Below, piece after piece: positions 45,277-54,430 of a stretch of 64,000 nucleotides of DNA. Origin of the DNA: Vibrio tubiashii ATCC 19109 (GTDB taxonomy: Bacteria > Pseudomonadota > Gammaproteobacteria > Enterobacterales > Vibrionaceae); assembly GCF_000772105.1 (NCBI RefSeq), contig NZ_CP009355.1:992001-1056000 (forward strand), written 5' to 3'. The notes under the pieces are model-generated. The model made no database searches. It was not told the DNA's origin and worked only from the letters and a program-made list of their open reading frames with translations. Positions within the stretch are counted from its first letter, which is position 1. Each line of letters begins with the position of its first letter. Position numbers and translations under genes: made by a program.

Positions 45277-48200
45277 TTATCCGGCAGTGGATGGTTTGAT
45301 TCGATAAAAGATGGCGAACAGAACAGGTACAACGATCAGTGTTAATACTGTTGCAAAGCCTAAACCGGCCATGATAGTTATCGCCATGGAGCCAAAAAAT
45401 GCATCAAACACTAGAGGTATCATCCCTAGAATGGTCGTTAATGCCGCCATACTTACGGGACGTACACGTGATATCGCACTATCAAACACGGCTTGATATG
45501 GATCTTTACCAGAGCTTAGTTCAATGTTGATTTGGTCAAGCAGCACGATGCCATTTTTCAGGATCATGCCACTTAGGCTCAGTAGACCTAAGAAGGCAGT
45601 GAAGCTAAACGGCATATCTGTCGCAAGTAAACCAATAGACACACCTATGATTGATAGCGGAACGGTGAACCAAATAACCAACGGCTTTCTAAACGAGTTA
45701 AATAGCAGCATGGTAATAATGAACATCAATAAGTAGCCCATCGGCAATGAACCGAACAGCGCCTCTTGAGCGTCTTTTGACGACTCATATTCACCACCCC
45801 AGCTAATTGAGTAGCCTTCTGGAAGCGCCAATGCTTCTACTTGAGGACGCACTCGACTAAACAAACTTGCTGGTGTTTCATGACCCAAGACATCGTGGTC
45901 AGCCAATACTGTCAACGTACGTTTTCTGTCTCGACGTTGAATAAGTGGCTCTTGCCAATCAAGCGCAACCCCATCAATAACTTGCTCTACTGGGATATAG
46001 CTTTGTAGAGTCGGGCTCCATATCTTGACGTTTGCTAATGACTCAAAGTCCACACGCTCTTGCTCAGGTAAGCGAGCGATGATTGGTAGCATGTGTGTAC
46101 CGTCACGAAGCAAACCAATCGGTGTGCCTCCAAAGGCCATTTGCAGCGTATTGGATAAGTCCTCTTTAGAGATACCTAAACGACGTGCTTTTGATTCATT
46201 AAACTGAGGTACCAGTTCTTTCGTACGTTCACGCCAGTCGTGTCGAACATTTCGTGCACCAGGATCTTGCAAAAGCACATCTTCGACTTGTAGCGCGATG
46301 TCTCGTAGCACTTGAGGATCTGGACCTGTAATCCTAGCTTCAATCTTAGAAGCCGGTGAAGGACCGAATTCCATTAACTTAAACTGGAAAGTCGGTTGAT
46401 TGAATGTCACTGAAAGTTTTTTATCTAACTCTTCCAATAGCTCAAACATGGTTTCACGATCATGCGTACGAACTTGTAGCTGAGTATACGCCTCGTAACT
46501 CTTCTCCGGTTGGTAAGTTAACGCAAAACGTTGTAAACCTTGACCTGTTGTTGTAGATACAAACTCAACATTTTCTTGCTCGCGAATGTACTTCTCAACT
46601 TTCTTGGTTTCTTCAATCGTCTCGCGAATATCCGTCCCTTCAGGCATCCACATGTCGACATAGAACATCGGTGTGTTTGAGGGTGGGAAGAACTGTTGCT
46701 TGACCATACCGAAGCCTGCCACCGCGACCACTAGCAAACCCACCATACTTACAACGGTTAACCAACGGAAACGAAGTGCAAATTTCAAGCTTGCACCAAA
46801 AACGGTAAACAAGATGCCTTTGTAAGGATCGACCTCTTCTGCTGAGTCTCCCTTCTCCTCTTCTTTAAGCAGTAGATCAGCTAAGAATGGTGTCAAAGTA
46901 AGTGCCGTAATCCAGCTTAAAAACAGTGAATAGCATAGTACCCAGAATAGTGAGCCCATGAATTCGCCCGTTGCATCTTCTGAAAGGCCAATAGGTGCGA
47001 ACGCAGTGATAGCAATGACGGTTGCACCAAGCAATGGCCACTGCGTTTGTTTAACAATATCTACCGCAGCCTGAACCTTCGTTTTACCGCGTTTCAGACC
47101 AACTAAGATACCCTCTACAACAACAATCGCATTATCAACTAGCATACCTAATGCGATGATGAGTGCGCCCAATGAAATACGATGAAGCTCGACATCATTT
47201 TGTTTCATTAGGATAAACGTGCCCATTACAGTGAGCAGTAGAACCGCACCAATGATGATGCCGCTACGTAACCCCATCGCAAATAATAAGACAATGATAA
47301 CGATCGCAACCGCTTGACCTAAGCTAACAATGAAGTCATCAACTGACTTTTCCACTTCAGCAGACTGATTGTAAAAGTAGTTAATCTCAACACCCGCAGG
47401 ACGGATGTTTTCTAATGCTTCTAGCTCTGTTTCTAAGGCTTTACCTACCTCGACTACGTTGACGCCCGCACCAAAGGAGATCGCAAGGTTAATGGCAGGC
47501 TTACCGTTAAATGTCACAACGTTTGAAGGCTTTTCTTGAATCCCACGACTAATCGTTGCAACGTCTTTAAGGCGAATCAAATTGCCGGTATCACGACCGT
47601 GAATGATGAGCTCTTCTAGCTCCTGCTCTGAACTCATTGTTCCGTTTGGTCGAATCGTTAATGTCTGACCATTAACCATCACTTCACCCGCTGATTGAAC
47701 ACTATTCTGCTGGCTCAAGAGACCGACAACGGTATTCATATCCAGATTAAGCGCTGCCAAACGTTCCAGTGAGACTTCAACAAAAAGCTGCTCTTGCTGA
47801 TCTCCGGCTATGGCGACTTTACCAACCCCATCGACAAGTTCTAGCTCTCGGCTTAGATAGTCAGCGTAACGCTTAAGCTCAATGAAGTCATAGCCATCTC
47901 CCGTCAGCATGATCATGATGCCGTACACATCGCCAAAATCATCAATGATCTGTACCGAATTTACGCCACTAGGAAGATTCGGCCTTAGATCGTTGATTTT
48001 ACGGCGCATTTCATCCCATATCTGAGGTAGCTCGTCCGGGCCGTATTCCATCTCCATACTTACCATGATTTGAGACATGCCGTTAGAAGATGTAGATGTA
48101 ATCTTATCGATGTAAGGAAGCTTGCGGATCTCTTTCTCTAATGGATAGGTTAGCTCTTCCTCCACTTCCTGTGACGTTGCCCCAGGGTAAGTCGAAATAA

Positions 48201-48339
48201 TCATCGCATCTTTGATCGTAAATGCAGGGTCTTCGAGTCTCCCTAGATCCATGAAAGATGTATAACCGCCAATTGCCAGTATGATTAGGAACAACCAGCT
48301 AATAACTTTATTTTTTATCGAGTACTCAGCAATGCTCAC
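45277..48339 (-). CDS. RND multidrug efflux permease, VexK-like
   Basis: 1020-residue AcrB-superfamily permease with 12 membrane segments. It has the early RLEDPAFTIKDAMIISTYPGA, the TM4 motif ALGMLVDNAIVVVEGIL, and TM11-12 LSGMILKNGIVLLDQINIEL. The proton-relay pair is D-N here (VDNAIVV), as in some HAE-type relatives. Start is GTG, overlapping the adaptor stop (GTGA). The arrangement of two adaptors followed by one permease with a TetR regulator matches V. cholerae vexIJK. Substrates in that group include detergents and bile salts. TolC is not encoded nearby. Confidence 0.92.
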   Translation of the reverse strand: MSIAEYSIKNKVISWLFLIILAIGGYTSFMDLGRLEDPAFTIKDAMIISTYPGATSQEVEEELTYPLEKEIRKLPYIDKITSTSSNGMSQIMVSMEMEYGPDELPQIWDEMRRKINDLRPNLPSGVNSVQIIDDFGDVYGIMIMLTGDGYDFIELKRYADYLSRELELVDGVGKVAIAGDQQEQLFVEVSLERLAALNLDMNTVVGLLSQQNSVQSAGEVMVNGQTLTIRPNGTMSSEQELEELIIHGRDTGNLIRLKDVATISRGIQEKPSNVVTFNGKPAINLAISFGAGVNVVEVGKALETELEALENIRPAGVEINYFYNQSAEVEKSVDDFIVSLGQAVAIVIIVLLFAMGLRSGIIIGAVLLLTVMGTFILMKQNDVELHRISLGALIIALGMLVDNAIVVVEGILVGLKRGKTKVQAAVDIVKQTQWPLLGATVIAITAFAPIGLSEDATGEFMGSLFWVLCYSLFLSWITALTLTPFLADLLLKEEEKGDSAEEVDPYKGILFTVFGASLKFALRFRWLTVVSMVGLLVVAVAGFGMVKQQFFPPSNTPMFYVDMWMPEGTDIRETIEETKKVEKYIREQENVEFVSTTTGQGLQRFALTYQPEKSYEAYTQLQVRTHDRETMFELLEELDKKLSVTFNQPTFQFKLMEFGPSPASKIEARITGPDPQVLRDIALQVEDVLLQDPGARNVRHDWRERTKELVPQFNESKARRLGISKEDLSNTLQMAFGGTPIGLLRDGTHMLPIIARLPEQERVDFESLANVKIWSPTLQSYIPVEQVIDGVALDWQEPLIQRRDRKRTLTVLADHDVLGHETPASLFSRVRPQVEALALPEGYSISWGGEYESSKDAQEALFGSLPMGYLLMFIITMLLFNSFRKPLVIWFTVPLSIIGVSIGLLATDMPFSFTAFLGLLSLSGMILKNGIVLLDQINIELSSGKDPYQAVFDSAISRVRPVSMAALTTILGMIPLVFDAFFGSMAITIMAGLGFATVLTLIVVPVLFAIFYRIKPSTAG

Positions 48340-49391
48340 AGCTCAGCTCCCTTGATTTTCATACCGTCACGTAATTTTCTTAAATTCGATTTAATCAGTA
48401 CGTCGCCTTTTTCGATGCCAGTCCCTACCAAGGCGCCACTACCTGTAATTTGGTCAACCGTCACTGGATAACGATGTGCTTCACCTTGTTCAAGCTTCCA
48501 AACATAGAAGTCTTGGCTTTGTCTGCCAGCATCAATTGCAGTCATTGGTACTTGATATGCTTTATAGGTGTTCAAACCCGCTTTGACTAAATCAACCGAC
48601 ACCTTGGCACTAGTGCCAGGTAAAATGGGTTGCTCCGTTTGTGCCATTCGCAACCACAATTCATAGGTTTGGCTTTGAGGATGAAGCTCACTGGTGTGTT
48701 CATAATACGCAATTGGATAACTGCCACTGTGTCCAGCAAAAGATGCCATTGGCTTATAGTCCTGTGCGTTAGTTGCTGGGTTTAGCATTGCCAACACCGA
48801 GTCAGACACTTCTATCTTTACGTATACTTTGTTGTTTTGATAGATAGCGATAACTTGCTCGCCAGGAGAAACGTTCTCAAACTTCTTCTTATCGACAGAA
48901 GAGACCACGCCGTCAAATGGCGCACGCAAACGCATGTATTTCATTGCCGCTTTTGCTGAACCTAGATTCGCTTCCGCGAGTTGGAAGTTAGCTGTTAGCT
49001 CATCAAGTTCAGCGCGCGAGATCATCTTGTTTGTACGCAGTTCTTGACCTCGTTTTACCTGCTTCAGAGCAAGTTCATACTTTGCTTGAGCGTCGTTTAA
49101 TTTTTGCTTCGTTTTCGCATCATCAAGCATTGCTATCGTCTGGCCTTTAGTGACATTGTCACCTTCTTTAACCAAAATAGACGCAATTTCCCCATCTAAG
49201 CGAAACGCGAGCGGGGTTAACTCAGCAGGCATCACCTGCCCATTGAAATTGCGATATTGGCTTTCTGATGCGGCAGCTACGCTAAATGTGTCGACCATTA
49301 AGGGATTTGCTTCACGGTGTGTCGAGTCGGGTGTACAAGCCGATAGCAAGCCGACCGAGATTGCCGCTAGCGCAAAAGTTTTGATACGCAT
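48336..49391 (-). CDS. RND efflux adaptor lipoprotein (second of pair)
   Basis: 351 residues from ATG 49391, one base after the previous stop and preceded by AAGGTGG. Lipobox LLSAC. Lipoyl halves (GEIASILVKEGDNVTKGQTIAML and RLRAPFDGVVSSVDKKKFE) flank a coiled-coil hairpin. Typical HlyD/AcrA adaptor of the periplasm. It is co-translated with the permease. The two adaptors may form a mixed hexamer, as proposed for systems with paired adaptors. Confidence 0.9.
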   Translation of the reverse strand: MRIKTFALAAISVGLLSACTPDSTHREANPLMVDTFSVAAASESQYRNFNGQVMPAELTPLAFRLDGEIASILVKEGDNVTKGQTIAMLDDAKTKQKLNDAQAKYELALKQVKRGQELRTNKMISRAELDELTANFQLAEANLGSAKAAMKYMRLRAPFDGVVSSVDKKKFENVSPGEQVIAIYQNNKVYVKIEVSDSVLAMLNPATNAQDYKPMASFAGHSGSYPIAYYEHTSELHPQSQTYELWLRMAQTEQPILPGTSAKVSVDLVKAGLNTYKAYQVPMTAIDAGRQSQDFYVWKLEQGEAHRYPVTVDQITGSGALVGTGIEKGDVLIKSNLRKLRDGMKIKGAEL

Positions 49392-49392
49392 G

Positions 49393-50469
49393 TTAAATAC
49401 CACCTTCTTTCGTCCATGCTTTCACTTGCTGACCCGGTGAAAGGTTTTCGACACCAGCTTGAACGATCAGATCACCACTCGTTACGCCGCCAATAATGTT
49501 TCCATTGCTATCTAGTTCAACATCAACCAAAGATAGCGTTTGAGTACTAGCATCGAAACGATATAGCTGTCCTTGTTCTTGCTGCTTTGACACCCAAGCT
49601 GCTTGTGCAATCTTGAATGCGTCCGACGCGTGGTTGTTAAGAAGTTTCACCTGCCCTGTCATTCCCGGCAATAGATTGAGCTGCTCAGGGCGCTTAAACG
49701 TCAAACTCGCTTTATAGCTATTTGTATCAGGATCTGGTTGAGTCGAAATCTCTTTAAATTGGGCTGGCATCGAAATTTGCTTGTGACTATCCATCACAAC
49801 TTGGAATTTCGAGTCGGCGATATGATCTAAGCCGTATGTCTCTGCATAGCTTACTGGCACCGTCAGCACAACATCTAGAACGCTATTGTCGATAAGGTTA
49901 AGAACAGGCTGATTTGCACCGACAACTTGGTGCTCTTTACTAAAGGTAATGGAAACAACACCATCAAAAGGCGCAACAATTTGTGTGTAATCGAGATCCG
50001 TTTTTGCTTGCTCTAATGCTGCCTGCGCTGCCTTAAATTGAGTTTCATTTTGGTCAAACGTATCGACACTAATGAGCTTTTTGTCATGCAGTTGAGCTGC
50101 GCGCTCAAAGGCAGTTTTGGCTAAGTTGTATTCTGCAAGGCGGGCGTCAAATGCCAGTTGATAGTCCGTAGGATCAAGTTTTGCCAACACTTGTCCCTTT
50201 TTCACTACCGTTCCCATACGTACTTCTACGCTTTCTATCTCACCAGCTACTTGGAAAGACAAGGCTGCGCGATCAGTCGCGTCTATCGTCGCGATAAACG
50301 AGTCGTAGTGGTTGAGTGATAAGTCAGGCACTTCCACCAGCTTTACGGGCTTCACCACTGGTTCGCTGATTTCTGATTTCGCTTTATTGCACCCGGCAAC
50401 CGCCAGTGCAATGGCTCCGACAGCCAAGAGCTTTGTTACTTGTTTTATTCTTTCTGATGATGTGTTCAT
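49393..50469 (-). CDS. RND efflux adaptor lipoprotein (first of pair)
   Basis: 358 residues. Signal peptide with lipobox AVAGCN. Lipoyl halves GEIESVEVRMGTVVKKGQVLAKLD and QIVAPFDGVVSITFSKEHQ surround a hairpin (about 95-150), and a beta-barrel region follows. First gene of the three-gene efflux operon, divergent from tetR-type gene by 181 bases. Clearly paralogous in architecture to the next adaptor but well diverged. Confidence 0.9.
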   Translation of the reverse strand: MNTSSERIKQVTKLLAVGAIALAVAGCNKAKSEISEPVVKPVKLVEVPDLSLNHYDSFIATIDATDRAALSFQVAGEIESVEVRMGTVVKKGQVLAKLDPTDYQLAFDARLAEYNLAKTAFERAAQLHDKKLISVDTFDQNETQFKAAQAALEQAKTDLDYTQIVAPFDGVVSITFSKEHQVVGANQPVLNLIDNSVLDVVLTVPVSYAETYGLDHIADSKFQVVMDSHKQISMPAQFKEISTQPDPDTNSYKASLTFKRPEQLNLLPGMTGQVKLLNNHASDAFKIAQAAWVSKQQEQGQLYRFDASTQTLSLVDVELDSNGNIIGGVTSGDLIVQAGVENLSPGQQVKAWTKEGGI

Positions 50470-50650
50470 GATTGAGCATCTTTATTTATTACACACCTGT
50501 GCAGTATATAAAGATTATGCCCAAGATCAATGTTTATTTTCCATGCGTGCAATATAATAATTAAACGATCTATACTGTTTATCGGTTCTTTGATGAAATG
50601 AAACGAGATTTCTGGTAGAAAGAAAGCGTTCCACGAGGTTGACGAGAATT
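50470..50650. promoter_or_regulatory. Divergent promoter region of efflux operon and TetR gene
   Basis: Contains opposed half-sites CAGTATA at 50502 and TATACTG at 50571, and ACACACCTGTGCAGT near 50490. These are possible TetR-family operator parts, but none is a convincing full palindrome. Confidence 0.35.
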
Positions 50651-51382
50651 ATGACTGAAAGAAAGCAAGGCCGAAGAAGTGCTCAAGATGCGGAAAAAAC
50701 TAAATGCGAGATAATGCGTGTCGCAACTGAGCTGTTCTGTGAGTTAGGTTATGAGCGGGTATCACTAAGAAACATCAGCGAGAAAGCAGGTGTTTCTCAT
50801 AGTTTGATCCGCCACCACTTCGGCAGCAAAGAGCAAATCTGGTACGCGATTAGTGATGGCTTACACCTATACATGGAAAAGTACATCAGAACGATCATTC
50901 AACATATGCCCGCAGATGTCAGTTCAAACGTTAAGCTATACAACTTTTCTGTTCGCCTTTTGGCACATATGCTCGAATTCAAGCAGCCGATGCAGCTTAT
51001 CGCCGATGCAGTCAGACAAGAAGACGCGCTCTTCGACTACTTCATTGATAATTCAGGGGAAATTGAACAACTTGTTTTTCAGTTAGCTGAACAATACAAC
51101 GATCAGCATCCAGAAGCTCAAATCAAGATATGGGAAATTAAGTGGCAAATGATCATGTATGCACATGGTGCTGCCAGCTTAACGCCATTTATGAAAGAAA
51201 CTTGGGCCGATGAAACTGATTCTTTAGAGGTTTGCTTATTGAAACATTGGGAGATGTACAACACCATGATGGCTTGTCGCTTCCAAGTACCTGATGAATA
51301 TATCTTGCGCCCGACCAAAGTATCTGAACTGGTGTATGAAATCGAATGTGACTTGAAAGGCATGTCTGAAGAACTTTCGTAG
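50651..51382 (+). CDS. TetR/AcrR-family transcriptional regulator
   Basis: 243 residues from ATG 50651; the TTG at 50639 is less likely. The N-terminal helix-turn-helix reads IMRVATELFCELGYERVSLRNISEKAGVSHSLIRHHFGSKEQIWYAI, a textbook TetR domain. The C-terminal ligand domain ends ...YEIECDLKGMSEELS. Divergent from the two-adaptor efflux operon, so it probably controls that operon, as VexR does for vexAB. Confidence 0.9.
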   Translation: MTERKQGRRSAQDAEKTKCEIMRVATELFCELGYERVSLRNISEKAGVSHSLIRHHFGSKEQIWYAISDGLHLYMEKYIRTIIQHMPADVSSNVKLYNFSVRLLAHMLEFKQPMQLIADAVRQEDALFDYFIDNSGEIEQLVFQLAEQYNDQHPEAQIKIWEIKWQMIMYAHGAASLTPFMKETWADETDSLEVCLLKHWEMYNTMMACRFQVPDEYILRPTKVSELVYEIECDLKGMSEELS

Positions 51383-51480
51383 CTTTTTGTTATACAAACT
51401 AGCGCACATCAGCACCAAACCAATGGCTAAGCAACTAACAATATCTGTGTCTAATCAACCTGTTTTATATTGAATTGTTT

Positions 51481-51511
51481 GATTGGAAATTGATCCTAAT
51501 CAATTCCAATC
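51481..51511. repeat. Long near-perfect palindrome upstream of small gene
   Basis: GATTGGAAATTGAT and ATCAATTCCAATC pair with one bulged base around CCTA, 53-83 bases before the ATG at 51564. No T-tract follows, so an operator is more likely than a terminator. Confidence 0.5.
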
Positions 51512-51563
51512 GAACTCGCTTGTCGTATGTTCTGTACAAAAATTCACTTAAGTGAAACTAATA

Positions 51564-51827
51564 ATGATGAGCATGCAAAACAATACTTCAATTACATTGG
51601 ACGTGATCCACACGGCGATAAATAAAGTTGAAATCGCTAGCAAAATCGATCTAAACACTTTAAAAGATTTTATCAGCGAAAATACCACGAGTGCGGTGAC
51701 TTCTTTCACCGAAATGAGCCAATGCGATAGCTTGGATGATAAGTTCAAACTGGTGACGACTAGCTTCCCTCAGTTTATCGATCATTCCCAGCATCTTATC
51801 GAAACTTCAATTCTTCTTAGTTCATAA
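51564..51827 (+). CDS. Hypothetical protein, about 87 residues
   Basis: Unrecognised soluble helical protein: TSITLDVIHTAINKVEIASK, LKDFISENTTSAVTSFTEM, and an end of HLIETSILLSS. Starts ATGATGAGCATG at 51564, 51567 or 51573 are all possible; the GTG at 51552 is less likely. The helical pattern with regular hydrophobics loosely recalls small phasin-like proteins, but no motif supports that. It is monocistronic and lies at the boundary with the accessory region. Confidence 0.65.
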   Translation: MMSMQNNTSITLDVIHTAINKVEIASKIDLNTLKDFISENTTSAVTSFTEMSQCDSLDDKFKLVTTSFPQFIDHSQHLIETSILLSS

Positions 51828-51868
51828 GCTAATAGGAACTCGATAGCCTGGCGTCAAACCTCGACAAC

Positions 51869-52213
51869 CTATCCTCTCGACTTAAGCTCTTGAAGCATCA
51901 TTTCCGGAGTGAGGATTTTGGTGAGTAGATGAGATACATCGGGATCAGATATCGGCTCTAGTGCATACACAGGCTTTCCTAGCCCTAAGGCGTAGCCAAT
52001 ATCTAGAGCCACACTTTTTCCTACATAGCCTTCAAAATTAAGGATGTAGGTCATATCTGACTGCTTGATTCGTTCTAAACATCCATCAATGCCGCCCGAC
52101 TGTTGCGGCTCTGATATTAGTACTTCAACACCCTCTCGCATTAGCTGAGAACGAATGGCCTGCATTCGGGCCATATTTTTGAAGCTTCCCGCGACGTAAA
52201 CTGTTTTACTCAT
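51869..52213 (-). CDS. Nucleoside 2-deoxyribosyltransferase-like protein
   Basis: 114 residues: VYVAGSFKNMARMQAIRSQLMREG, DGCLERIKQSDMTYILNFEGYVGKSVALDIGYALGLGKPVYAL. The fold signatures YVAGSF, SD..Y.LN and S...DIGYAL.LGKPV place it in the nucleoside 2-deoxyribosyltransferase/YtoQ-like superfamily. The catalytic Glu of true transferases is not obvious (Asp in ALDIGYA), so the reaction is unclear. First gene of the minus-strand accessory block. Confidence 0.75.
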   Translation of the reverse strand: MSKTVYVAGSFKNMARMQAIRSQLMREGVEVLISEPQQSGGIDGCLERIKQSDMTYILNFEGYVGKSVALDIGYALGLGKPVYALEPISDPDVSHLLTKILTPEMMLQELKSRG

Positions 52214-52284
52214 TCTAATTCCTGAATGTAAGTGGATATGCTCTAACTAGACACTTCACAAAGAATCGTTACACACTGGCTTGG

Positions 52285-52764
52285 TTATAGCAGTTTCTCC
52301 ATACCGAGAAGTGTCCAGGGTTTACCTTCAAAGAGTCTCACATCAGACTGTTCCGAAATAACATGAAACCCTAACGATACGTAACTATTTCTAGCGGCAT
52401 GGTTTTGCTCAAACACAACTAAACTTAACTTAGATGCATTATATTTTTCTTGAGCTAACTCAATAAGTTGAGTCAACATAGTCTTAGACATACCTTGCCC
52501 CCTAAAGCCGAAGCAAATATAGACTCGACATATTCTAAAATGAGATTCTGAAACTCGAAATAGCTCCACATAACCCGCATTTACCTCATTAACCTCGAAG
52601 ACAAAAGGAAGCACTTCAGAAGACAGGCAATGCTCGGAGATTTGTTCAAGAGTTAAAGGGAACTCAAACTTGGGTCCACCCCACAAGTAATTCAGCTCAC
52701 TTGAGTCTATCCACTCAATCAATAACGGATAATCTTGCTGTGTAAAAGGCCTTAATTTCCCCAT
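52285..52764 (-). CDS. GNAT family N-acetyltransferase
   Basis: 159 residues from ATG 52764 (the upstream TTG is less likely). GNAT elements: LRPFTQQDYPLLIEWI, VNAGYVELFRV, and the acetyl-CoA loop CRVYICFGFRGQGMSKTMLTQLIELA (R-G-x-G-x-S). The C-terminal YNASKLSLVVFEQNHAARNSYVSLGFH is the usual last strand and helix. Substrate unknown. An aminoglycoside or protein N-terminal role cannot be told from sequence. Confidence 0.87.
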   Translation of the reverse strand: MGKLRPFTQQDYPLLIEWIDSSELNYLWGGPKFEFPLTLEQISEHCLSSEVLPFVFEVNEVNAGYVELFRVSESHFRICRVYICFGFRGQGMSKTMLTQLIELAQEKYNASKLSLVVFEQNHAARNSYVSLGFHVISEQSDVRLFEGKPWTLLGMEKLL

Positions 52765-52919
52765 ATTGCAACGTGCTCCCAAGATTCAATAGAAATACCA
52801 AATATAACGCGTCAATCATTGAGTATTTATATCGATATCATCGACTCAGCGCAAAGGTTTTGGTTCTTGGCTAAATCAAGGGCTTTACTAGTTGGCGCTT
52901 CCGTTTCATAGGTTTTTGG

Positions 52920-53069
52920 TCAGCCAATTTGCAGAAAGATAACTGAGACCAAAATTCCGACAATAAAGCTTGGTGTGTGAAAGCGTTGATCTCTTGTTTG
53001 GTAATACGCTTTGGCTAAGTCTTCTTGATAAGATTTAATGGCGAGTTGTTTAATATAATTGTTCTGCAT
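52920..53069 (-). CDS. Small single-pass membrane protein, 49 residues
   Basis: Not found by length-limited ORF calling. ATG at 53069 with AAGGAG eight bases upstream (strong) reads MQNNYIKQLAIKSYQEDLAK, a polar helix, then TPSFIVGILVSVIFLQIG, a hydrophobic C-terminal segment, and stops at 52920. This layout is a tail-anchored or single-pass small protein. It lies upstream of the GNAT gene, 155 bases away. Function unknown. Confidence 0.65.
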   Translation of the reverse strand: MQNNYIKQLAIKSYQEDLAKAYYQTRDQRFHTPSFIVGILVSVIFLQIG

Positions 53070-53155
53070 GTTCGCTCTCCTTGTTGATACAGTACTAGAG
53101 AGCTTAAAACCTCAAGCTTAGTTGAGGTCAAGGTGAGATTTCATTATTTGATAAA

Positions 53156-53185
53156 AAGACAAACGCATATTAATACGCTTGTCTT
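53156..53185 (-). terminator. Terminator of VF530-family gene
   Basis: AAGACAAGCG and CGTTTGTCTT stem on the minus strand, followed by TTTATC, five bases after the stop at 53190. Confidence 0.75.
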
Positions 53186-53189
53186 GTCG

Positions 53190-53411
53190 CTATTTACAAA
53201 ATGTTTCGATATATAGCGCTTCTACTTTGTCTCGCGCCCATTGCGTTCGACGTAAGAACTTCAGAGAAGATTTGATAGACGGGTTACTGTAGAAACAGTT
53301 AATTTGAATTCGCTCGTCCAAACCTTCCCATCCGTAGTGTTCTTGCAATCGTACAAGGATCTTTTCTAATGTTAATCCATGCAATGGGTTGTTTGGTTGT
53401 TCTTGGCTCAT
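53190..53411 (-). CDS. VF530-family DNA-binding protein (DUF2132)
   Basis: 73 residues: [62 protein letters not shown]. The HG.TLE.I...L...YGW..L...[22 protein letters not shown] pattern is the VF530 family, named for a Vibrio protein whose structure suggested DNA binding. Ends at its own terminator. Confidence 0.9.
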   Translation of the reverse strand: MSQEQPNNPLHGLTLEKILVRLQEHYGWEGLDERIQINCFYSNPSIKSSLKFLRRTQWARDKVEALYIETFCK

Positions 53412-53531
53412 CTTGGGTTTTCCTAAGACATTAAGTCAGTGCGCAAGTTTAGCAGATCAAATCCTGAAAGTTTTTGTTTTGTTGTACGAGCGTTTCGAGT
53501 CCTCTCGAATAGAGAGAGTTTTGCAAATGCG

Positions 53532-53879
53532 CTAAATCGATACAAGATGATTTAATGGAGCCCAAGCTTCTTGTTCACTAGAATCTAACTTTCGACACCA
53601 TATCCAACCATTGAGCTCATAAATCTTCACCACTTGCTCGCCAAGTTTTAGGCTGTGCTCAACGGCAGTATAGTCCTCTAAGACTGTTACTGCTCCCGCG
53701 TCAATGTCCAATATCTGCTTCGGGACCCAACCTTGTTTGTTATTACCTCGGCAAAGTACCCAATTTGCCCAATCTCCCTTAGGGTCAGACTCTTCAACGA
53801 AGTCTAATACTTCCCCCGTGACTACTTGAATGGGAGAATCCGGCGCATCTTGATATTCTTTTACAACCTTGTATTCCAT
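53532..53879 (-). CDS. SH3-like domain protein (tandem)
   Basis: 115 residues from ATG 53879, set by AAGGA at six bases. Two SH3-like units: about 1-55 (VVKEYQDAPDSPIQVVTGEVLDFVEE...GWVPKQILDI) and about 56-115 (VLEDYTAVEHSLKLGEQVVKIYELNGWIWCRKL...AWAPLNHLVSI). Each ends in the G/A-W-V/A-P-x-x-x-L signature of variant SH3 domains. No signal peptide, so it is cytoplasmic; partner unknown. Confidence 0.82.
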   Translation of the reverse strand: MEYKVVKEYQDAPDSPIQVVTGEVLDFVEESDPKGDWANWVLCRGNNKQGWVPKQILDIDAGAVTVLEDYTAVEHSLKLGEQVVKIYELNGWIWCRKLDSSEQEAWAPLNHLVSI

Positions 53880-53932
53880 GACGTTTCCTTTTTCCGTAGG
53901 GAGTCTCTCCCCCACAACCTATGCATTGCTCT

Positions 53933-54343
53933 TTAGTTACATGGCTTAAATTTTTTCGTCATCCCTTGGCAAGACGGCGACACGAGCCTATATCCAAGTT
54001 TTTCATAAAACGCAGGTTCATCTGCAATCATTGAGATGTATGATCCCTCTAGCGCTACTGAAGAGAGATACATATCAATATATTCCATCACTCGTTTTCC
54101 TAAGCCCATCCCTTGATAGTTGGGATCAACTGCGACATCGACTACCTCAAAATTACATGCGCCATCACCGACAACTCGGCCCATCGCAATTAAAGAACCC
54201 TCTTTTCGAATTGATATTGCATATAGACTGTTTGGCAATGCTATTTGCGCGGCTTTTAGCGATTTAGCAGACAAGCCTGCAGCCACGCGCAGTTCGCAAA
54301 ATTCTGCTGCACTAGGTGTTACTTCTTCGTACTTAAATGTCAT
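53933..54343 (-). CDS. GNAT family N-acetyltransferase
   Basis: 136 residues from ATG 54343, preceded by GAGAGG. The protein begins MTFKYEEVTPSAAEFCELR. The core has VVDVAVDPNYQGMGLGKRVMEYI with the Q-G-M-G-L-G-K acetyl-CoA loop, and EPAFYEKLGYRLV as the usual FY..LG(Y/F) end. It is like the YjcF/ElaA-type GNAT group. Substrate unknown. Confidence 0.88.
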   Translation of the reverse strand: MTFKYEEVTPSAAEFCELRVAAGLSAKSLKAAQIALPNSLYAISIRKEGSLIAMGRVVGDGACNFEVVDVAVDPNYQGMGLGKRVMEYIDMYLSSVALEGSYISMIADEPAFYEKLGYRLVSPSCQGMTKKFKPCN

Positions 54344-54430
54344 TAGGAACCTCTCTTTCACTACTGATCTATACTACACAAAACAACTGTATATATAAAC
54401 AGTAAAAATTATTAAGAGAGACTAAAATGA

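Noticed and set aside
52214..52284. attC between deoxyribosyltransferase-like and GNAT genes
   Set aside because: GTTAGAG and CTATAACCAAG occur, but the 71-base gap lacks the TTTAGTGTTTA core and complementary arms.
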